Of a stretch of 49,229 nucleotides of DNA, positions 9,107 to 18,220 are shown one piece after another. The DNA is from Ensifer sp. MPMI2T (GTDB lineage Bacteria; Pseudomonadota; Alphaproteobacteria; Rhizobiales; Rhizobiaceae). The notes below the pieces were generated by a model. That model saw only the letters and a list, made by a program, of their open reading frames with translations, was not told the DNA's origin and made no database searches. The translations under genes and the position numbers were made by a program. The stretch is taken from assembly GCF_004827385.1 (NCBI RefSeq), contig NZ_SRXN01000042.1, forward strand, positions 1-49,229. Reading direction: 5' to 3'. Positions within the stretch are counted from its first letter, which is position 1. The number at the start of each line of letters is the position of its first letter.

Positions 9107-9924
9107 CTACTCGGGTCTTGCCTGCCTGCGTTGGACGAAGCGCGCGACATAGTCGTTTGCCGGATTATCGAGAATATCGTTCGGCGAGCCGACCTGCACG
9201 ACCTGACCGTCCTTCAGGATTGCAATCTCGGACCCGATACGCAGGGCCTCGTCGAGATCGTGCGTGATGAAGATGATCGTCTTTGCGAGGTTCTGCTGCA
9301 ATTGCAGCAATTGATCCTGCATGTCGCCGCGGATCAGCGGGTCGAGTGCGCTGAAGGCCTCGTCCATCAGGATCACGTCGGTATCCGCGGCAAGCGCCCG
9401 TGCAAGCCCGACGCGTTGCTTCATGCCGCCCGAGAGTTGATGCGGGAATTTCGCGTCATAGCCCGAAAGCCCGACCGTCTCTATCCATTTCATCCCGATC
9501 TCGCGGGCGTCAGCTTTGGATGTGCCGCGCACGCGCTGGCCGTAGACGACATTCTGAAGCACCGTGCGATGCGGCATCAGGGCAAAGCTTTGGAAACCAT
9601 GCTGACGCGTCGCATGCGGAAAGCGCGTAGCGTCTTGGCGTCGAGGTCGAGAATGTTGTTGCCGTCAAAGAGAACTTCGCCGCTCGTCGGCTCGATAAGC
9701 CGGTTGATGTGGCGCACCAGCGTCGATTTGCCGGAGCCGGAAAGCCCCATGATCACGAAGATCTTGCCGGCGCCGATTTTCAGGCTGACATCGTTGAGGC
9801 CGACACTGCAGCCGGATCGGGCAAGGATCTCAGCCTTGTCTAGACCGTCCCTGGCCATGGCAAGCGCCTTCTTCGCGTCATGCCCGAAGATCTTGGAAAC
9901 GTGGCGGATCTCGATGTCAGCCAT
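9107..9924 (-). pseudogene. hutV: hutV, ABC transporter ATPase of histidine/betaine uptake, frameshifted
   Basis: Two minus-strand frames together make one ~272-aa ProV/OpuA-type ATPase. The first starts MADIEIRHVSKIFG at 9924, includes Walker A GLSGSGKST, and stops near 9577. The second carries the rest: MPHRTVLQNVVYGQ, the signature LSGGMKQR, Walker B VILMDEAFSALDP and the switch His (ITHD). The family sequence MVFQSFALMPH is interrupted where one A appears to be missing from a run at 9594-9596. Unless this is a sequencing error, the ATPase is inactive. It overlaps hutW by eight bases. Confidence 0.85.
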
Positions 9925-10774
9925 TGCGGGGGTCCTCCGTCCGGGGCTTGCCGAAGCCCTGCGTGATGCGATCGAGCACAATTGCGAGAATGACGATACC
10001 GATGCCTGCCTCCAGGCCCTTGCCGACGTCGAGCGTCTGGATACCGTTCAGCACCTGCTCGCCGAGGCCGCGTGCGCCGATCATCGATGCGACGACGACC
10101 ATCGAAAGCGCCATCATGATCGTCTGGTTGAGGCCGGCCATGATGGTCGGGGTGGCGAGCGGCAGCTCCACGCCGAACAGGATCTGCGTCGGGCTGCCGC
10201 CGAAAGCGGTTGCCGCCTCGACAACCTCGCCATCGACCTGGCGGATGCCGAGATCGGTCAAACGGATCAACGGCGGAACCGCGTAAATGATGGTCGCAAG
10301 GATCGCCGGCACCTTGCCGAGGCCGAAGAGCATCAGCGCCGGGATCAGGTAGACAAAGCTCGGCATGGTCTGCATTACGTCGAGAACCGGCAAGGTGACG
10401 TTGCGCACCACGCGACTCTTGGCGACGAGAATGCCGATCGGCACGCCTATCACCACCGAGACGATGGTCGCCATCAGCATCAAGGCGAGCGTCTGCATCG
10501 TCAGGTCCCAGAGGCCGAGTACGCCGACTGCTGTCAGCAGGAGGCCGACGGCGATCGTCAGCGTCCAGCGCTTCGAACTTTGCCAGGCAAGCGCCATGAA
10601 GGCGAGAATCACGAGCCACCAAGGCAAGCCACGCAGGATCCATTCAATGAATAGCACGGCCTTCAGGATGACGCCGCTGATCGCCTTGAATATCCAGCCG
10701 TAGTTGGTGACAAGAGCCTGAATGAACTCGTTCACCGGCGTGCGGATCGAAAGATTGAGAGAGTCCGGAAACAT
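9917..10774 (-). CDS. hutW: ABC transporter permease of histidine/betaine uptake (HutW)
   Basis: The 285-aa membrane protein belongs to the ProW/OpuAB permease type. It has about six to seven hydrophobic helices and the cytoplasmic coupling loop EAATAFGGSPTQILFGVELPLATPTI, with the EAA...G motif. It overlaps the hutV start and precedes hutH2, matching the hutXWV-hutH2 order known from S. meliloti for high-affinity histidine uptake. The gene itself is intact, but its partners are broken (hutV frameshift, hutX truncated), so transport is unlikely. Confidence 0.85.
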   Translation of the reverse strand: MFPDSLNLSIRTPVNEFIQALVTNYGWIFKAISGVILKAVLFIEWILRGLPWWLVILAFMALAWQSSKRWTLTIAVGLLLTAVGVLGLWDLTMQTLALMLMATIVSVVIGVPIGILVAKSRVVRNVTLPVLDVMQTMPSFVYLIPALMLFGLGKVPAILATIIYAVPPLIRLTDLGIRQVDGEVVEAATAFGGSPTQILFGVELPLATPTIMAGLNQTIMMALSMVVVASMIGARGLGEQVLNGIQTLDVGKGLEAGIGIVILAIVLDRITQGFGKPRTEDPRNG

Positions 10775-10914
10775 CGGAACCGTTCCTTAGCTCAGGGAAC
10801 TGCCGGCGGTTATCGCCGCCTGTTCGCGGCACGTCGGCAGCTCCTGGCACCGCCGCTTCTTTCCGGCAACAAGGGGCGGAAGGAAGCGGCAAGCGCAGGC
10901 GATGAAGGGTGTCG

Positions 10915-11410
10915 TTACTTGAGGCTCGCTTCGATCTTGCCGCGTGCCTCGTCGGAGACCCATTTGCCCCAGACATCGGACTTGGTCTTCAGGAATTCCG
11001 CCGCCGCGGTGGCCGCATCGACCTTGTTGTCGACCATGTATGCGAGACTGCCATTGACGTCCTCGAGCGGGAAGGTCGCCTTTTCGAGAATCTCGATAAT
11101 CTCCGGCGCCTCCGAAGCGAAGGTGCTGTTGACGCCGTAGGCGACATCGACTGACGGGAAGGCGCAAGCTTGGTCGCGCTTGCCGTTGGCGCTGCTCAGT
11201 TCTTTCCAGCAGGCCTCGTTATAGGCTGGCTCTTCAAGCTGGATCAGCTTGAACTTACCCATGATCGCGGTCGGGGACCAGTAGTAGAAGAGGACCGGCT
11301 CGCCCTGGAGATAGGCGGAGGTGATCGCTGAATCGAGTGCGGTGCCCGTGCCCGGACGGAAGTTCACATAGGCTTCGCCAAGCTTGTAGGAGGAGGCTAC
11401 GCCGGAGATC
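10915..11410 (-). pseudogene. hutX: hutX, 3' half of the histidine-binding protein gene
   Basis: About 165 codons encode the C-terminal lobe of a ProX/OpuAC-type substrate-binding protein (SSYKLGEAYVNFRPGTG, VLFYYWSPTAIMGKFKL, ending in DEARGKIEASLK). The N-terminal half and signal peptide are missing: the frame meets a stop just beyond ~11410, where the sequence turns into the plus-strand hutC remnant. No start or promoter remains. Confidence 0.8.
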
Positions 11411-11776
11411 GGTTATGCCCTGGCAGTCGCCACAGGCGCGTGCGTCTTCCATTCGATCATGGTTCACTTCGAGAACGGGCTTCCGATCCAGATCGAGGAT
11501 CGTTTTGTAAATCCGGCGATCTGCCCCCGGTACATGGAACAGGACTTCACCGGAATGACGCCGAACGCCTATCTGACGGCGATCGCGCCCATTACCCGGA
11601 CCGAACAGATCGTTGAGGCAGTCTCGCCGCAGCCCTGGGAACGCAAGCTGCTCGGCATTCGCCGGAATGAGCCCTGTCTCATGATCAGGCGCCGCACATG
11701 GTCCGACACGGCGAACGTGACGACCGCGCGTCTCCTTTACCCAGGAACGCGATATCGCCTTGAGGGCATTTCATAA
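11406..11776 (+). pseudogene. hutC: hutC, 3' part of the GntR/HutC repressor gene (UTRA domain)
   Basis: The open frame encodes most of a UTRA effector domain: EIGYALAVATGACVFHSIMV, then ENGLPIQIEDRFVNP, MTPNAYLTAI and CLMIRRRTW, ending at 11776. HutC proteins are about 240 aa; the N-terminal winged-helix DNA-binding half is missing, cut at the junction with hutX near 11406-11412. In related rhizobia hutC is divergent from the transport genes, so one deletion took the 5' halves of both genes and the promoter between them. Confidence 0.75.
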
Positions 11777-11946
11777 AAAAGTCACGACTGTGTCGTCGCG
11801 GCAGAGTTACGTCGGCCTCGCAGACCTACCTAGGTACGAAGCAACCTGCCTCGGCCGCGTCTGGCCGAGCGGGCGACCTTTGCCAGCTTGGCTGGCCGTG
11901 CGCAATGGGTCAATCCGCTGTCATGAAATCGCGATAGGCGGAATGG

Positions 11947-12930
11947 ATGGTGACCTTGCAGCAAATAGCCTTTCATGCCGGTTGCTCGTTGGCGACGGTT
12001 TCGCGCGTTCTCAAGGGGGAAGGATCGGCCAGCGACGAAATGGTGCGCCGCGTCCGGCGGGCCGCGGCGGAACTTGGCTACCGACCAAAATCTCCGGCGA
12101 CCGCCGGGAGGCGCAACGGGCCGGTCGTCGGAGTGCTTGTTCCGAGCGTGACCAATCCCGTCTTCGCCGCTTCGCTCGCTGGCATCCAGCATCGACTGCA
12201 GGCTGCCAAGCACGGCGTCCTGATTGCTCAGTCGAATTACGACCCGAGCTCGGAAGCCGCCGCAGTCGCCGCGCTCCTGGAGCAGCGGCCGACGGGGCTG
12301 ATCCTGACGCTCTGTGATGCCGAGACCAGCCAGGTGCTGTCGGCGGCCCTGCCACCGACGGTCCTGCTCAACAATCTGCCGGTTGCACGCTTTCCCGCCG
12401 CAGTAACCGTCGACAACCACCGGGCCGGCTACGAGATTACCCGACATATTCTTCAGCATCGGCATAGCCGCATCCTCTTCGTCTCCGGCCATTTCGTCTC
12501 TTCCGACCGCGCGCGGCTGCGCTATGAGGGGTATCGCGTAGCAATGCGCGAAGCGTCGTGTGAGCCTTTGCCGGCATTGGAGATACCTTTTGTCGACGGA
12601 TACGAGCACCTGGAACTCTCAGGAACGATGGAGCAACATCGGCCGACTGCAATTATCGCTTCCAACGATCTGCTGGCTGTCGGCGTTATTGCCGCACTTA
12701 GGCGTGAGGGTCTGATGGTTCCCCGCGATGTCTCGGTTGCTGGCTTCGACGGCATAGCGATCAGTCGCCTGATCGCGCCTTCACTTACGACTGTGGCTAT
12801 GCCAGACGGCGATATGGGGATCGCGGCCGCCGCCATGCTGCTCGACATTGCCGAGAACGCCAGGGAATGCCGACATCTCTGCCTCCACCACCGACTTTAT
12901 CCGGGCGAGACTGTCCGAACCGTGCCATGA
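11947..12930 (+). CDS. LacI family transcriptional regulator
   Basis: The 327-aa repressor-type protein has an N-terminal LacI HTH (VTLQQIAFHAGCSLATVSRVLKG, residues 2-24) and a hinge with a periplasmic-binding-protein-like effector domain (GPVVGVLVPSVTNPVFA; ASNDLLAVGVI; DVSVAGFDGIAISRLI). The ATG at 11947 follows AGGCGGA. It converges on the minus-strand Ugp-type operon, separated by a bidirectional terminator, and is the natural candidate to regulate it. The effector is probably the transported sugar-phosphate or sugar, but this is inference. Confidence 0.9.
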   Translation: MVTLQQIAFHAGCSLATVSRVLKGEGSASDEMVRRVRRAAAELGYRPKSPATAGRRNGPVVGVLVPSVTNPVFAASLAGIQHRLQAAKHGVLIAQSNYDPSSEAAAVAALLEQRPTGLILTLCDAETSQVLSAALPPTVLLNNLPVARFPAAVTVDNHRAGYEITRHILQHRHSRILFVSGHFVSSDRARLRYEGYRVAMREASCEPLPALEIPFVDGYEHLELSGTMEQHRPTAIIASNDLLAVGVIAALRREGLMVPRDVSVAGFDGIAISRLIAPSLTTVAMPDGDMGIAAAAMLLDIAENARECRHLCLHHRLYPGETVRTVP

Positions 12931-12941
12931 CCACAGACGAG

Positions 12942-12977
12942 AGGCCACCCGATGAACTCCCATCGGGTGGCCTTTTC
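12942..12977. terminator. Bidirectional terminator between lacI-type gene and transport operon
   Basis: A perfect 13-bp stem (12942-12954 with 12961-12973) and 6-nt loop is followed by TTTT on the plus strand. It lies between two convergent genes (ends 12930 plus, 12995 minus) and can serve both. Confidence 0.85.
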
Positions 12978-12994
12978 GACGCTCTTGCGCCCCG

Positions 12995-14260
12995 TCAGCT
13001 CCGGGGTAGCAGGCTTTCCACCTCCGCGGCGGCATCGTCGAGCGCCTCCTCGGGCGTTGCCGACTGTTCGACGACGCGTGACAAGTTCTCGACGATCGTC
13101 TGGGTCACCTTGACGCCGTTGGTGCCGGGGAAAGCGTACCACGGGATCATTCTGGGCATCTGCTCAAGGCCAGCTCGGAAGAGCGGGTTCTCCTTATAGA
13201 AGTTTGCGAGATAGTCCGGCGATTTCGCGGCGAGTTCGTTGTTCGGAACATAGCCGGTACCTGGAACGACGACCGAGGCACCATAAGGGCCGGCCGCGAA
13301 TTTGGCGAACTTCCAGGCCGCCTGCTGCTTTTCTGCGTCGCGCGTCAGAATGACGACGGCGTTGCCGCCGGTCGGCAGCTTGCCGTTCACTGGGTCGATC
13401 AGTGGAATGTGTGCCGTGCGCAGGTCGAACTTGCCACCAACATTCTTGATCGTGTTGCGCAGCGCTCCAGTCGTCTGGAAGGCGAAGCCGACCTTGCCCG
13501 CGACGAAAGCCTGTTCGCCCGCCTGTTTCGTCAGCACCGGCAGGCCGCCTTCCTTGACCATGAGGTCGAGCACCTGGATTGCTTTCTGCCCTTCCGGACC
13601 ATTGAAAGCGACCTTCGTCTCGTCTTCATTCAGCATCCGGCCGCCGGCGCCGAAGAGGAGTGCCGAGAACATCCAGTCGTCGCCCTGCCAGCGAAAGTCG
13701 ATGCCCTCGATGCCGTCACCGAGCGCCTTGATCTTGCCGCCGAGCGCGATGACCTCGTCCCAGCTCTTCGGCGGGTTTTCCGAGTCGCCGCCGGCTTTGC
13801 GGACGAGATCGGCATTGTAGTACATGATCGGATTGGAGGTCGCGAAGGCGAGGCCGACCTGCTTGCCGTTGACCTGGGCCAGCTTCAGGATGTTTTCCGA
13901 GAAGCCCTGCTCGGCCATGTTGCCGTCTTTCTCGATGAAGGGTCCGAGATCGACCGGAATTTCGCGCTCGTTGACCATGCGCAGGCGGTTCAAGCCGATG
14001 AAGGTGATGTCGGGCATCTCGGCCGTACCGGCCTGGCGCATGACCGTCTGGATGCCTTCCTCATAAGTGGCGGACGGATTTGCGAAGGTGATCTTGATGT
14101 CCGTATTTTCCTCCATGAACTTCTTCGAGATCGTGTCCATCACGTCCTTGAAGAAGCCGGGCATCGGATAGTGCACCGTCAGCACCGTTTCGGCCTGGGC
14201 CGGCACGGCGAAGGTCATCGATACCGCCGCGGCGGCGAGAAATTGCCTGAAATGTTTCAT
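12995..14260 (-). CDS. ABC transporter substrate-binding protein (UgpB/MalE type)
   Basis: The 421-aa protein begins MKHFRQFLAAAAVSMTFAVPAQA, a Sec signal peptide with an A-x-A cleavage site at about residue 23. The mature part has the family-1 binding-protein signatures PDITFIGLNRLR, NPIMYYNADLVRKAGG, WDEVIAL and GGNAVVIL. The ATG at 14260 has a GGAGAG site. A longer open frame runs upstream into the permease in another frame; that part is an artefact. The protein captures solute in the periplasm; the UgpB group binds glycerol-3-phosphate, glycerophosphodiesters or related carbohydrates. It is the last gene of its operon, which is unusual. Confidence 0.9.
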   Translation of the reverse strand: MKHFRQFLAAAAVSMTFAVPAQAETVLTVHYPMPGFFKDVMDTISKKFMEENTDIKITFANPSATYEEGIQTVMRQAGTAEMPDITFIGLNRLRMVNEREIPVDLGPFIEKDGNMAEQGFSENILKLAQVNGKQVGLAFATSNPIMYYNADLVRKAGGDSENPPKSWDEVIALGGKIKALGDGIEGIDFRWQGDDWMFSALLFGAGGRMLNEDETKVAFNGPEGQKAIQVLDLMVKEGGLPVLTKQAGEQAFVAGKVGFAFQTTGALRNTIKNVGGKFDLRTAHIPLIDPVNGKLPTGGNAVVILTRDAEKQQAAWKFAKFAAGPYGASVVVPGTGYVPNNELAAKSPDYLANFYKENPLFRAGLEQMPRMIPWYAFPGTNGVKVTQTIVENLSRVVEQSATPEEALDDAAAEVESLLPRS

Positions 14261-14283
14261 GACGCTCTCCTGGTTCGAACCGG

Positions 14284-15120
14284 TCAGCCCTTGAGACCGG
14301 TCATGGTGATGCCCTCGACGAAGCGTTTCTGCGCCAGCAGAAAGGCGGCGACGAGGGGAAGGGTGATGATCAGCGTGGCGGCCATCAGCGCGCCGTAATC
14401 GTCGCCGGCTTCGGCGGCGCGAAAGGAGAGAAGGCCAAGCGGCGGGGTGGCGTAGTCCTGGTTGGTGACGACGATCAGCGGCCAGAAAAGGTCGTTCCAG
14501 TGCGCCACCACCGAGAAGATGGCGAAGGCCGTGATCGCCGGCCAGGCATTCGGCACAACGACGCGGGCGACGATACCGACCTCCGACATGCCGTCGAGGC
14601 GGGCGGCGTGAATCAGGTCGTCCGGAATGGCGCGGAAGAACTGCAGGAACAGGAAGATCGCGAAGACGGAGATCGAGAAGGGAGCGACCAGCGCCGTATA
14701 GCTGTTGAGCACGGCCAGCCGGTCGAAGGCGACATAGAGTGGCAGTGCGGTCGCATGAATCGGCACGAGCAGCCCCAGCATCACGAGCACCATCATGAAG
14801 CGCGCGGCGCGGAACTTCAATTTCGCCATGGCATAGGCGCAGGGGATGGCGACGACCACCTGGACGAGGAAGATCATGGCGCAGACGATGACGCCGTTCA
14901 GGAGCAGGGTCGGCATCGAGACGCGCGACAGCGCCTTGGTGAAGTTCTCGACATAGGACCAGTGCTCGGGGATCAGCGAAAGCGAGGAGGAGAAGATCTC
15001 GCTCTGCGCCTTGCCGGCGGTCGAGATCATGAAGATGTAAGGCGCGAGGAAGATGAGCGCGCCGAGCGACAGGAGCGTAAACCGCAGGATGCGGCCGAGC
15101 GAAAGGCTGTGCGCGGTCAT
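14284..15120 (-). CDS. ABC transporter permease (UgpE/MalG type)
   Basis: The 278-aa protein has six predicted membrane helices and the EAA coupling loop LIHAARLDGMSEVGIVARVVVPNAWPAI. It is the inner-membrane partner of the permease encoded immediately upstream, with which it overlaps by four bases (ATGA at 15117-15120), indicating translational coupling. The C-terminus QKRFVEGITMTGLKG is typical for MalG-like subunits. No defect was seen. Confidence 0.92.
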   Translation of the reverse strand: MTAHSLSLGRILRFTLLSLGALIFLAPYIFMISTAGKAQSEIFSSSLSLIPEHWSYVENFTKALSRVSMPTLLLNGVIVCAMIFLVQVVVAIPCAYAMAKLKFRAARFMMVLVMLGLLVPIHATALPLYVAFDRLAVLNSYTALVAPFSISVFAIFLFLQFFRAIPDDLIHAARLDGMSEVGIVARVVVPNAWPAITAFAIFSVVAHWNDLFWPLIVVTNQDYATPPLGLLSFRAAEAGDDYGALMAATLIITLPLVAAFLLAQKRFVEGITMTGLKG

Positions 15121-16028
15121 GCGTAGAGCACCTTCCGGTCGAGGACACGGTACTGGAGGAACATCAGGACGACAAGGATCGCGAGGAAGATGACCGTCAT
15201 CGCCGAGGCGTAGCCGACGCGGAGATAGACGAAGCCCTCCTGGTAGATGGTGAAGAGCAGGACCTCAGAGGCCTTGTTCGGCCCGCCTTCCGTGAGCGTC
15301 TTCACCGTCTCGAAGACCTTGACGGAATTGATGATGCTGATCGTCGTGACGAAGAGCGTCGTCGGCCCGAGCATCGGCCAGGTGACGAGCCGGAAGCGGT
15401 CGAACCAGGACTTCGCCCCGTCCACCTCGGCAGCCGCATAGAGCTCGCGCGGGATGGCGGTGAGGCCGGCGAGGAAGAGCACCATGTTGAAGCCGACAGA
15501 CTGCCAAATGCCGATGATCGAGAGCCCATAGAGCACGGTGCCGGAAGCGCCGAGCCAGTTCGGCCCGGCAATGCCCAATTGGGTGAGGAAGGTGTTGATC
15601 GGCCCGATGGTCGGATGGAAGAGGAACTGCCAGACCGTCGCCATGGCGACGAGCAGCGAGGCGACGGGCAGGAAATAGACCGTGCGGAAGAAGGCCTTGG
15701 CGCGCGTCTCCGCCTCGATCAGCATCGCGATCGCGAGCGCCAGCACGATCGACACCGGAGTCACGATCGCCGTATAGACGGCCGTGTTCCAGAGCGAGCG
15801 GCGGAAGGTGCGGTCGCTTACCAGTTCCGCGTAGTTCTCGAAGCCGACGAAGCGGAAGCCGCCATAGCCGAGCTCGAAATCGGTGAAACCGAGGACGACG
15901 ACGGCAAGCGTCGGCAGCAGGATGAAGAGGAACAGGAGCGTAATCGCCGGAGCGGCAAGCAACCAGGCGATCCGCCCTTCGCGCCGGTCGGCAGCCGCCA
16001 TCGGCATATCGGTCGCGACGCTAGCCAC
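15117..16028 (-). CDS. ABC transporter permease (UgpA/MalF type)
   Basis: The 303-aa permease has six membrane helices. It shows the MalF-type loop LYAAAEVDGAKSWFDRFRLVTWPMLGPTT and the N-terminal AWLLAAPAITLLFLFILLPT helix. It starts eight bases inside the end of the ATPase gene and ends overlapping the next permease, so the operon is read as one coupled unit. With its partner it forms the channel of an ABC importer for a carbohydrate or phosphodiester-type solute. Confidence 0.92.
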   Translation of the reverse strand: MASVATDMPMAAADRREGRIAWLLAAPAITLLFLFILLPTLAVVVLGFTDFELGYGGFRFVGFENYAELVSDRTFRRSLWNTAVYTAIVTPVSIVLALAIAMLIEAETRAKAFFRTVYFLPVASLLVAMATVWQFLFHPTIGPINTFLTQLGIAGPNWLGASGTVLYGLSIIGIWQSVGFNMVLFLAGLTAIPRELYAAAEVDGAKSWFDRFRLVTWPMLGPTTLFVTTISIINSVKVFETVKTLTEGGPNKASEVLLFTIYQEGFVYLRVGYASAMTVIFLAILVVLMFLQYRVLDRKVLYA

Positions 16029-17187
16029 GGGCCTTCTCCCGAGCCGAGGCGACCGCGACCGTTTTCGCCCTGAGGCGCTCGCCGGTCACGGCGAAGAGCA
16101 TCGCGCGATCCGGTTCGATATCGACGGAGACCGGCATGCCAGCCACAAGCGTCGCCGCTTCGGCAGGTCCGACTTTGGCGACGATTGCCTCGCCGATGCC
16201 GTCGAGGCGCGCATGCACGATCACCTCGGAGCCGAGGAACTCGGTCCGCTCGACGCGGGCCCTGAGGATGCCGTCCGCCCTTACGCTGAGGTGGACGAAT
16301 TCAGGCCGCACACCGATCAGGACCGGCGTCTCGCTCGAACGGACACCGTCGGCCGCCAGCGTCAGCGCGCCGAAACGCACCGTGCCGGAGGCGTCCATCC
16401 GCGTTTCCATGACATTGATGCGCGGCTGACCGAGGAAGCGGGCGACCTCGATGTGGGCGGGATCGTCATAGATCTCCTGCGGCGAAGCGAGTTGCAGAAG
16501 ATTGCCGCCGATCATCACCGCGACGCGGTCGGCCATTGACAGCGCCTCGGACTGATCGTGGGTGACATAAAGCGTCGGCACGCCGGCGCGCCGATGAAGC
16601 TCGACGATCTCGCCGCGAGCATGGACGCGCAGGTTCGCATCAAGATTGGAGAGCGGCTCGTCCATCAGGAAGACGCTTGGGCTGCGGACCATGGCGCGGG
16701 CAAGCGCAACGCGCTGGCGCTGCCCGCCCGACATCTGGCCGGGCTTGCGGTCGAGCAGATGGTCGATCTTCAAAGAGCCCGCCATCTCCTTGACCTGCCG
16801 CTGGATATCGGCGCGTATCTGGCGTTGGCCAGGCATGAGATTGCCGATGAAGGGCAGGCGCTGGGGCGTCGTCAGACGGCGCATGGCGAGCGGTACGGCG
16901 ATGTTCTGGCCGGCGGTCAAATGCGGATAGAGCGCGTAGGACTGGAACACCATGGCGACGTTGCGGTCGGCCGCGGCAACGGCCGAGACCGCGCGACCGC
17001 CGATAACGATCTCGCCACCTTCCGCATGGTCCAACCCCGCGACGATGCGCAAGAGGGTGCTCTTGCCGCAGCCGGACGGCCCGACAAGCGCGATGAACTC
17101 GCCTCCTTGCGCCTCCAGACTGACGCCCTTGAGAATGGCGTTGCCGCCAAAGGACTTGGTGATCTTGCAGAGCGACAGGACGCTCAT
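16021..17187 (-). CDS. ABC transporter ATP-binding protein (UgpC/MsmK type)
   Basis: The 388-aa ATPase has Walker A GPSGCGKST (about 36-44), Q-loop VFQSYALYPHL, signature MSGGQRQR, Walker B VFLMDEPLSNLD and switch His in VTHDQSEAL. A C-terminal OB-fold regulatory domain (about 250-380) is typical of MalK/UgpC proteins. Compared with most relatives it has an insertion after the Q-loop (LTTPQRLPFIGNLMPGQRQ). Its ATG overlaps the metallophosphoesterase stop by four bases. It energises the two permeases that follow. Confidence 0.92.
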   Translation of the reverse strand: MSVLSLCKITKSFGGNAILKGVSLEAQGGEFIALVGPSGCGKSTLLRIVAGLDHAEGGEIVIGGRAVSAVAAADRNVAMVFQSYALYPHLTAGQNIAVPLAMRRLTTPQRLPFIGNLMPGQRQIRADIQRQVKEMAGSLKIDHLLDRKPGQMSGGQRQRVALARAMVRSPSVFLMDEPLSNLDANLRVHARGEIVELHRRAGVPTLYVTHDQSEALSMADRVAVMIGGNLLQLASPQEIYDDPAHIEVARFLGQPRINVMETRMDASGTVRFGALTLAADGVRSSETPVLIGVRPEFVHLSVRADGILRARVERTEFLGSEVIVHARLDGIGEAIVAKVGPAEAATLVAGMPVSVDIEPDRAMLFAVTGERLRAKTVAVASAREKARG

Positions 17188-18020
17188 TGCGCCGCCTCCA
17201 CGAGCTTTTTCACTGCCTGCGGATAAACTTCTTCCACCACATGATCGAGCACATGGGGTTTCAAGCCGGGAACACTGACGATTTCACTGTCGATGCGCTC
17301 CGCGCCGACGTGATGAAGAACCGCGCCGACGAGCCGTTCGCCCGGCATTTCGCGCTCCAGCGTACCGATGATGAACGACGTTGGCGGCGCCCAGATGAGG
17401 TCGGTGCCCTCATGGTGGCCACTCCAGGCCCAGTGGAGGTGACCACTGGCATGGAGCACGACGTCGTGTTGCGCCATCAATTCATAGAGACGCCGGCGCT
17501 GAGCTGGCCGCACGCTCCAGTAGCCCGTGTCGCCTTCGGCCGGATCGTCGACGAAGAGTGGCTTGTGCGCGAAGATAGCGACCCGGCGGCCTTCGCGGCT
17601 GCTGAGCGTCCGTTCCAGCCACTGGAATTGTTGCTCCTCTTCCCCGTCTTCGAAGCCGAGAAGCAGGCTGTTGAGCCCGATCAGACGCCAATTGCCGTGG
17701 TCGGATACCCAGTAGTCCGGCCCGACAAGCTCGCGCCAACGGGCGAGCCGGACGGTGTCGACCGGCTGGACCGATCCTGGCAGGTGGCCGACGTCATGGT
17801 TGCCGGGCACGATCAGCACCGGAACCGGCAGCTTGCCCATGAGCTCCAGCGAGAAGGCGATGTCTTCCTCCTGGTCGGCGCCATCGATCGTGAGGTCGCC
17901 CGTATGGATGACGAGATCAGCCCCGATCGCCTCGATCCAGCGGGCGAGGGGTTCCCAATTGTCGTTGAAATGCGTTTTGGAGGGGCTGAGATGGGTGTCG
18001 CTGATCTGGATAATCTTCAT
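17184..18020 (-). CDS. Calcineurin-like metallophosphoesterase, CpdA type
   Basis: The 278-aa cytoplasmic enzyme has all metal-binding motifs of class III phosphodiesterases: DxH (SDTHLS), GD (HTGDLTIDG), GNHD (VPGNHDVG), the H of FAHKP and GHLH. I chose the start MKIIQISDTHL at 18020, which has a GGAGG site ten bases upstream; an earlier in-frame ATG adds 26 residues without family character. As first gene of a Ugp-type transport operon, it may hydrolyse an imported phosphodiester (as UgpQ does for glycerophosphodiesters), or a nucleotide second messenger. The former fits the context better, but it is inference. Confidence 0.88.
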   Translation of the reverse strand: MKIIQISDTHLSPSKTHFNDNWEPLARWIEAIGADLVIHTGDLTIDGADQEEDIAFSLELMGKLPVPVLIVPGNHDVGHLPGSVQPVDTVRLARWRELVGPDYWVSDHGNWRLIGLNSLLLGFEDGEEEQQFQWLERTLSSREGRRVAIFAHKPLFVDDPAEGDTGYWSVRPAQRRRLYELMAQHDVVLHASGHLHWAWSGHHEGTDLIWAPPTSFIIGTLEREMPGERLVGAVLHHVGAERIDSEIVSVPGLKPHVLDHVVEEVYPQAVKKLVEAAQ

Positions 18021-18220
18021 CGGAACAAGGCCTCCGGCAATGGTCGGAACCGCGCCATGCCAGAGATCATCCGCCCCGCTCAGCGCCGCTTGGCGCACTC
18101 TTTAGTGGGCTCCGATGTCAGTTTGGTAACAGACTTTCTCAGCTGTTTTTCAGTTTCTCCATCAAAGCTTCACCTTTGGCAAAGTCTCATCAACATGGCT
18201 TTGGTTGGAGGGTCAAAGGG

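Noticed and set aside
8858..10654. 598-codon plus-strand frame
   Set aside because: It is the mirror of hutH2, hutV and hutW in high-GC DNA, rich in Asp/Arg/His, with no family signature.
12995..15148. 717-codon open frame
   Set aside because: The first ~295 codons lie antisense-phase over the permease gene and look non-coding; the real binding protein starts at 14260 with a signal peptide and ribosome site.
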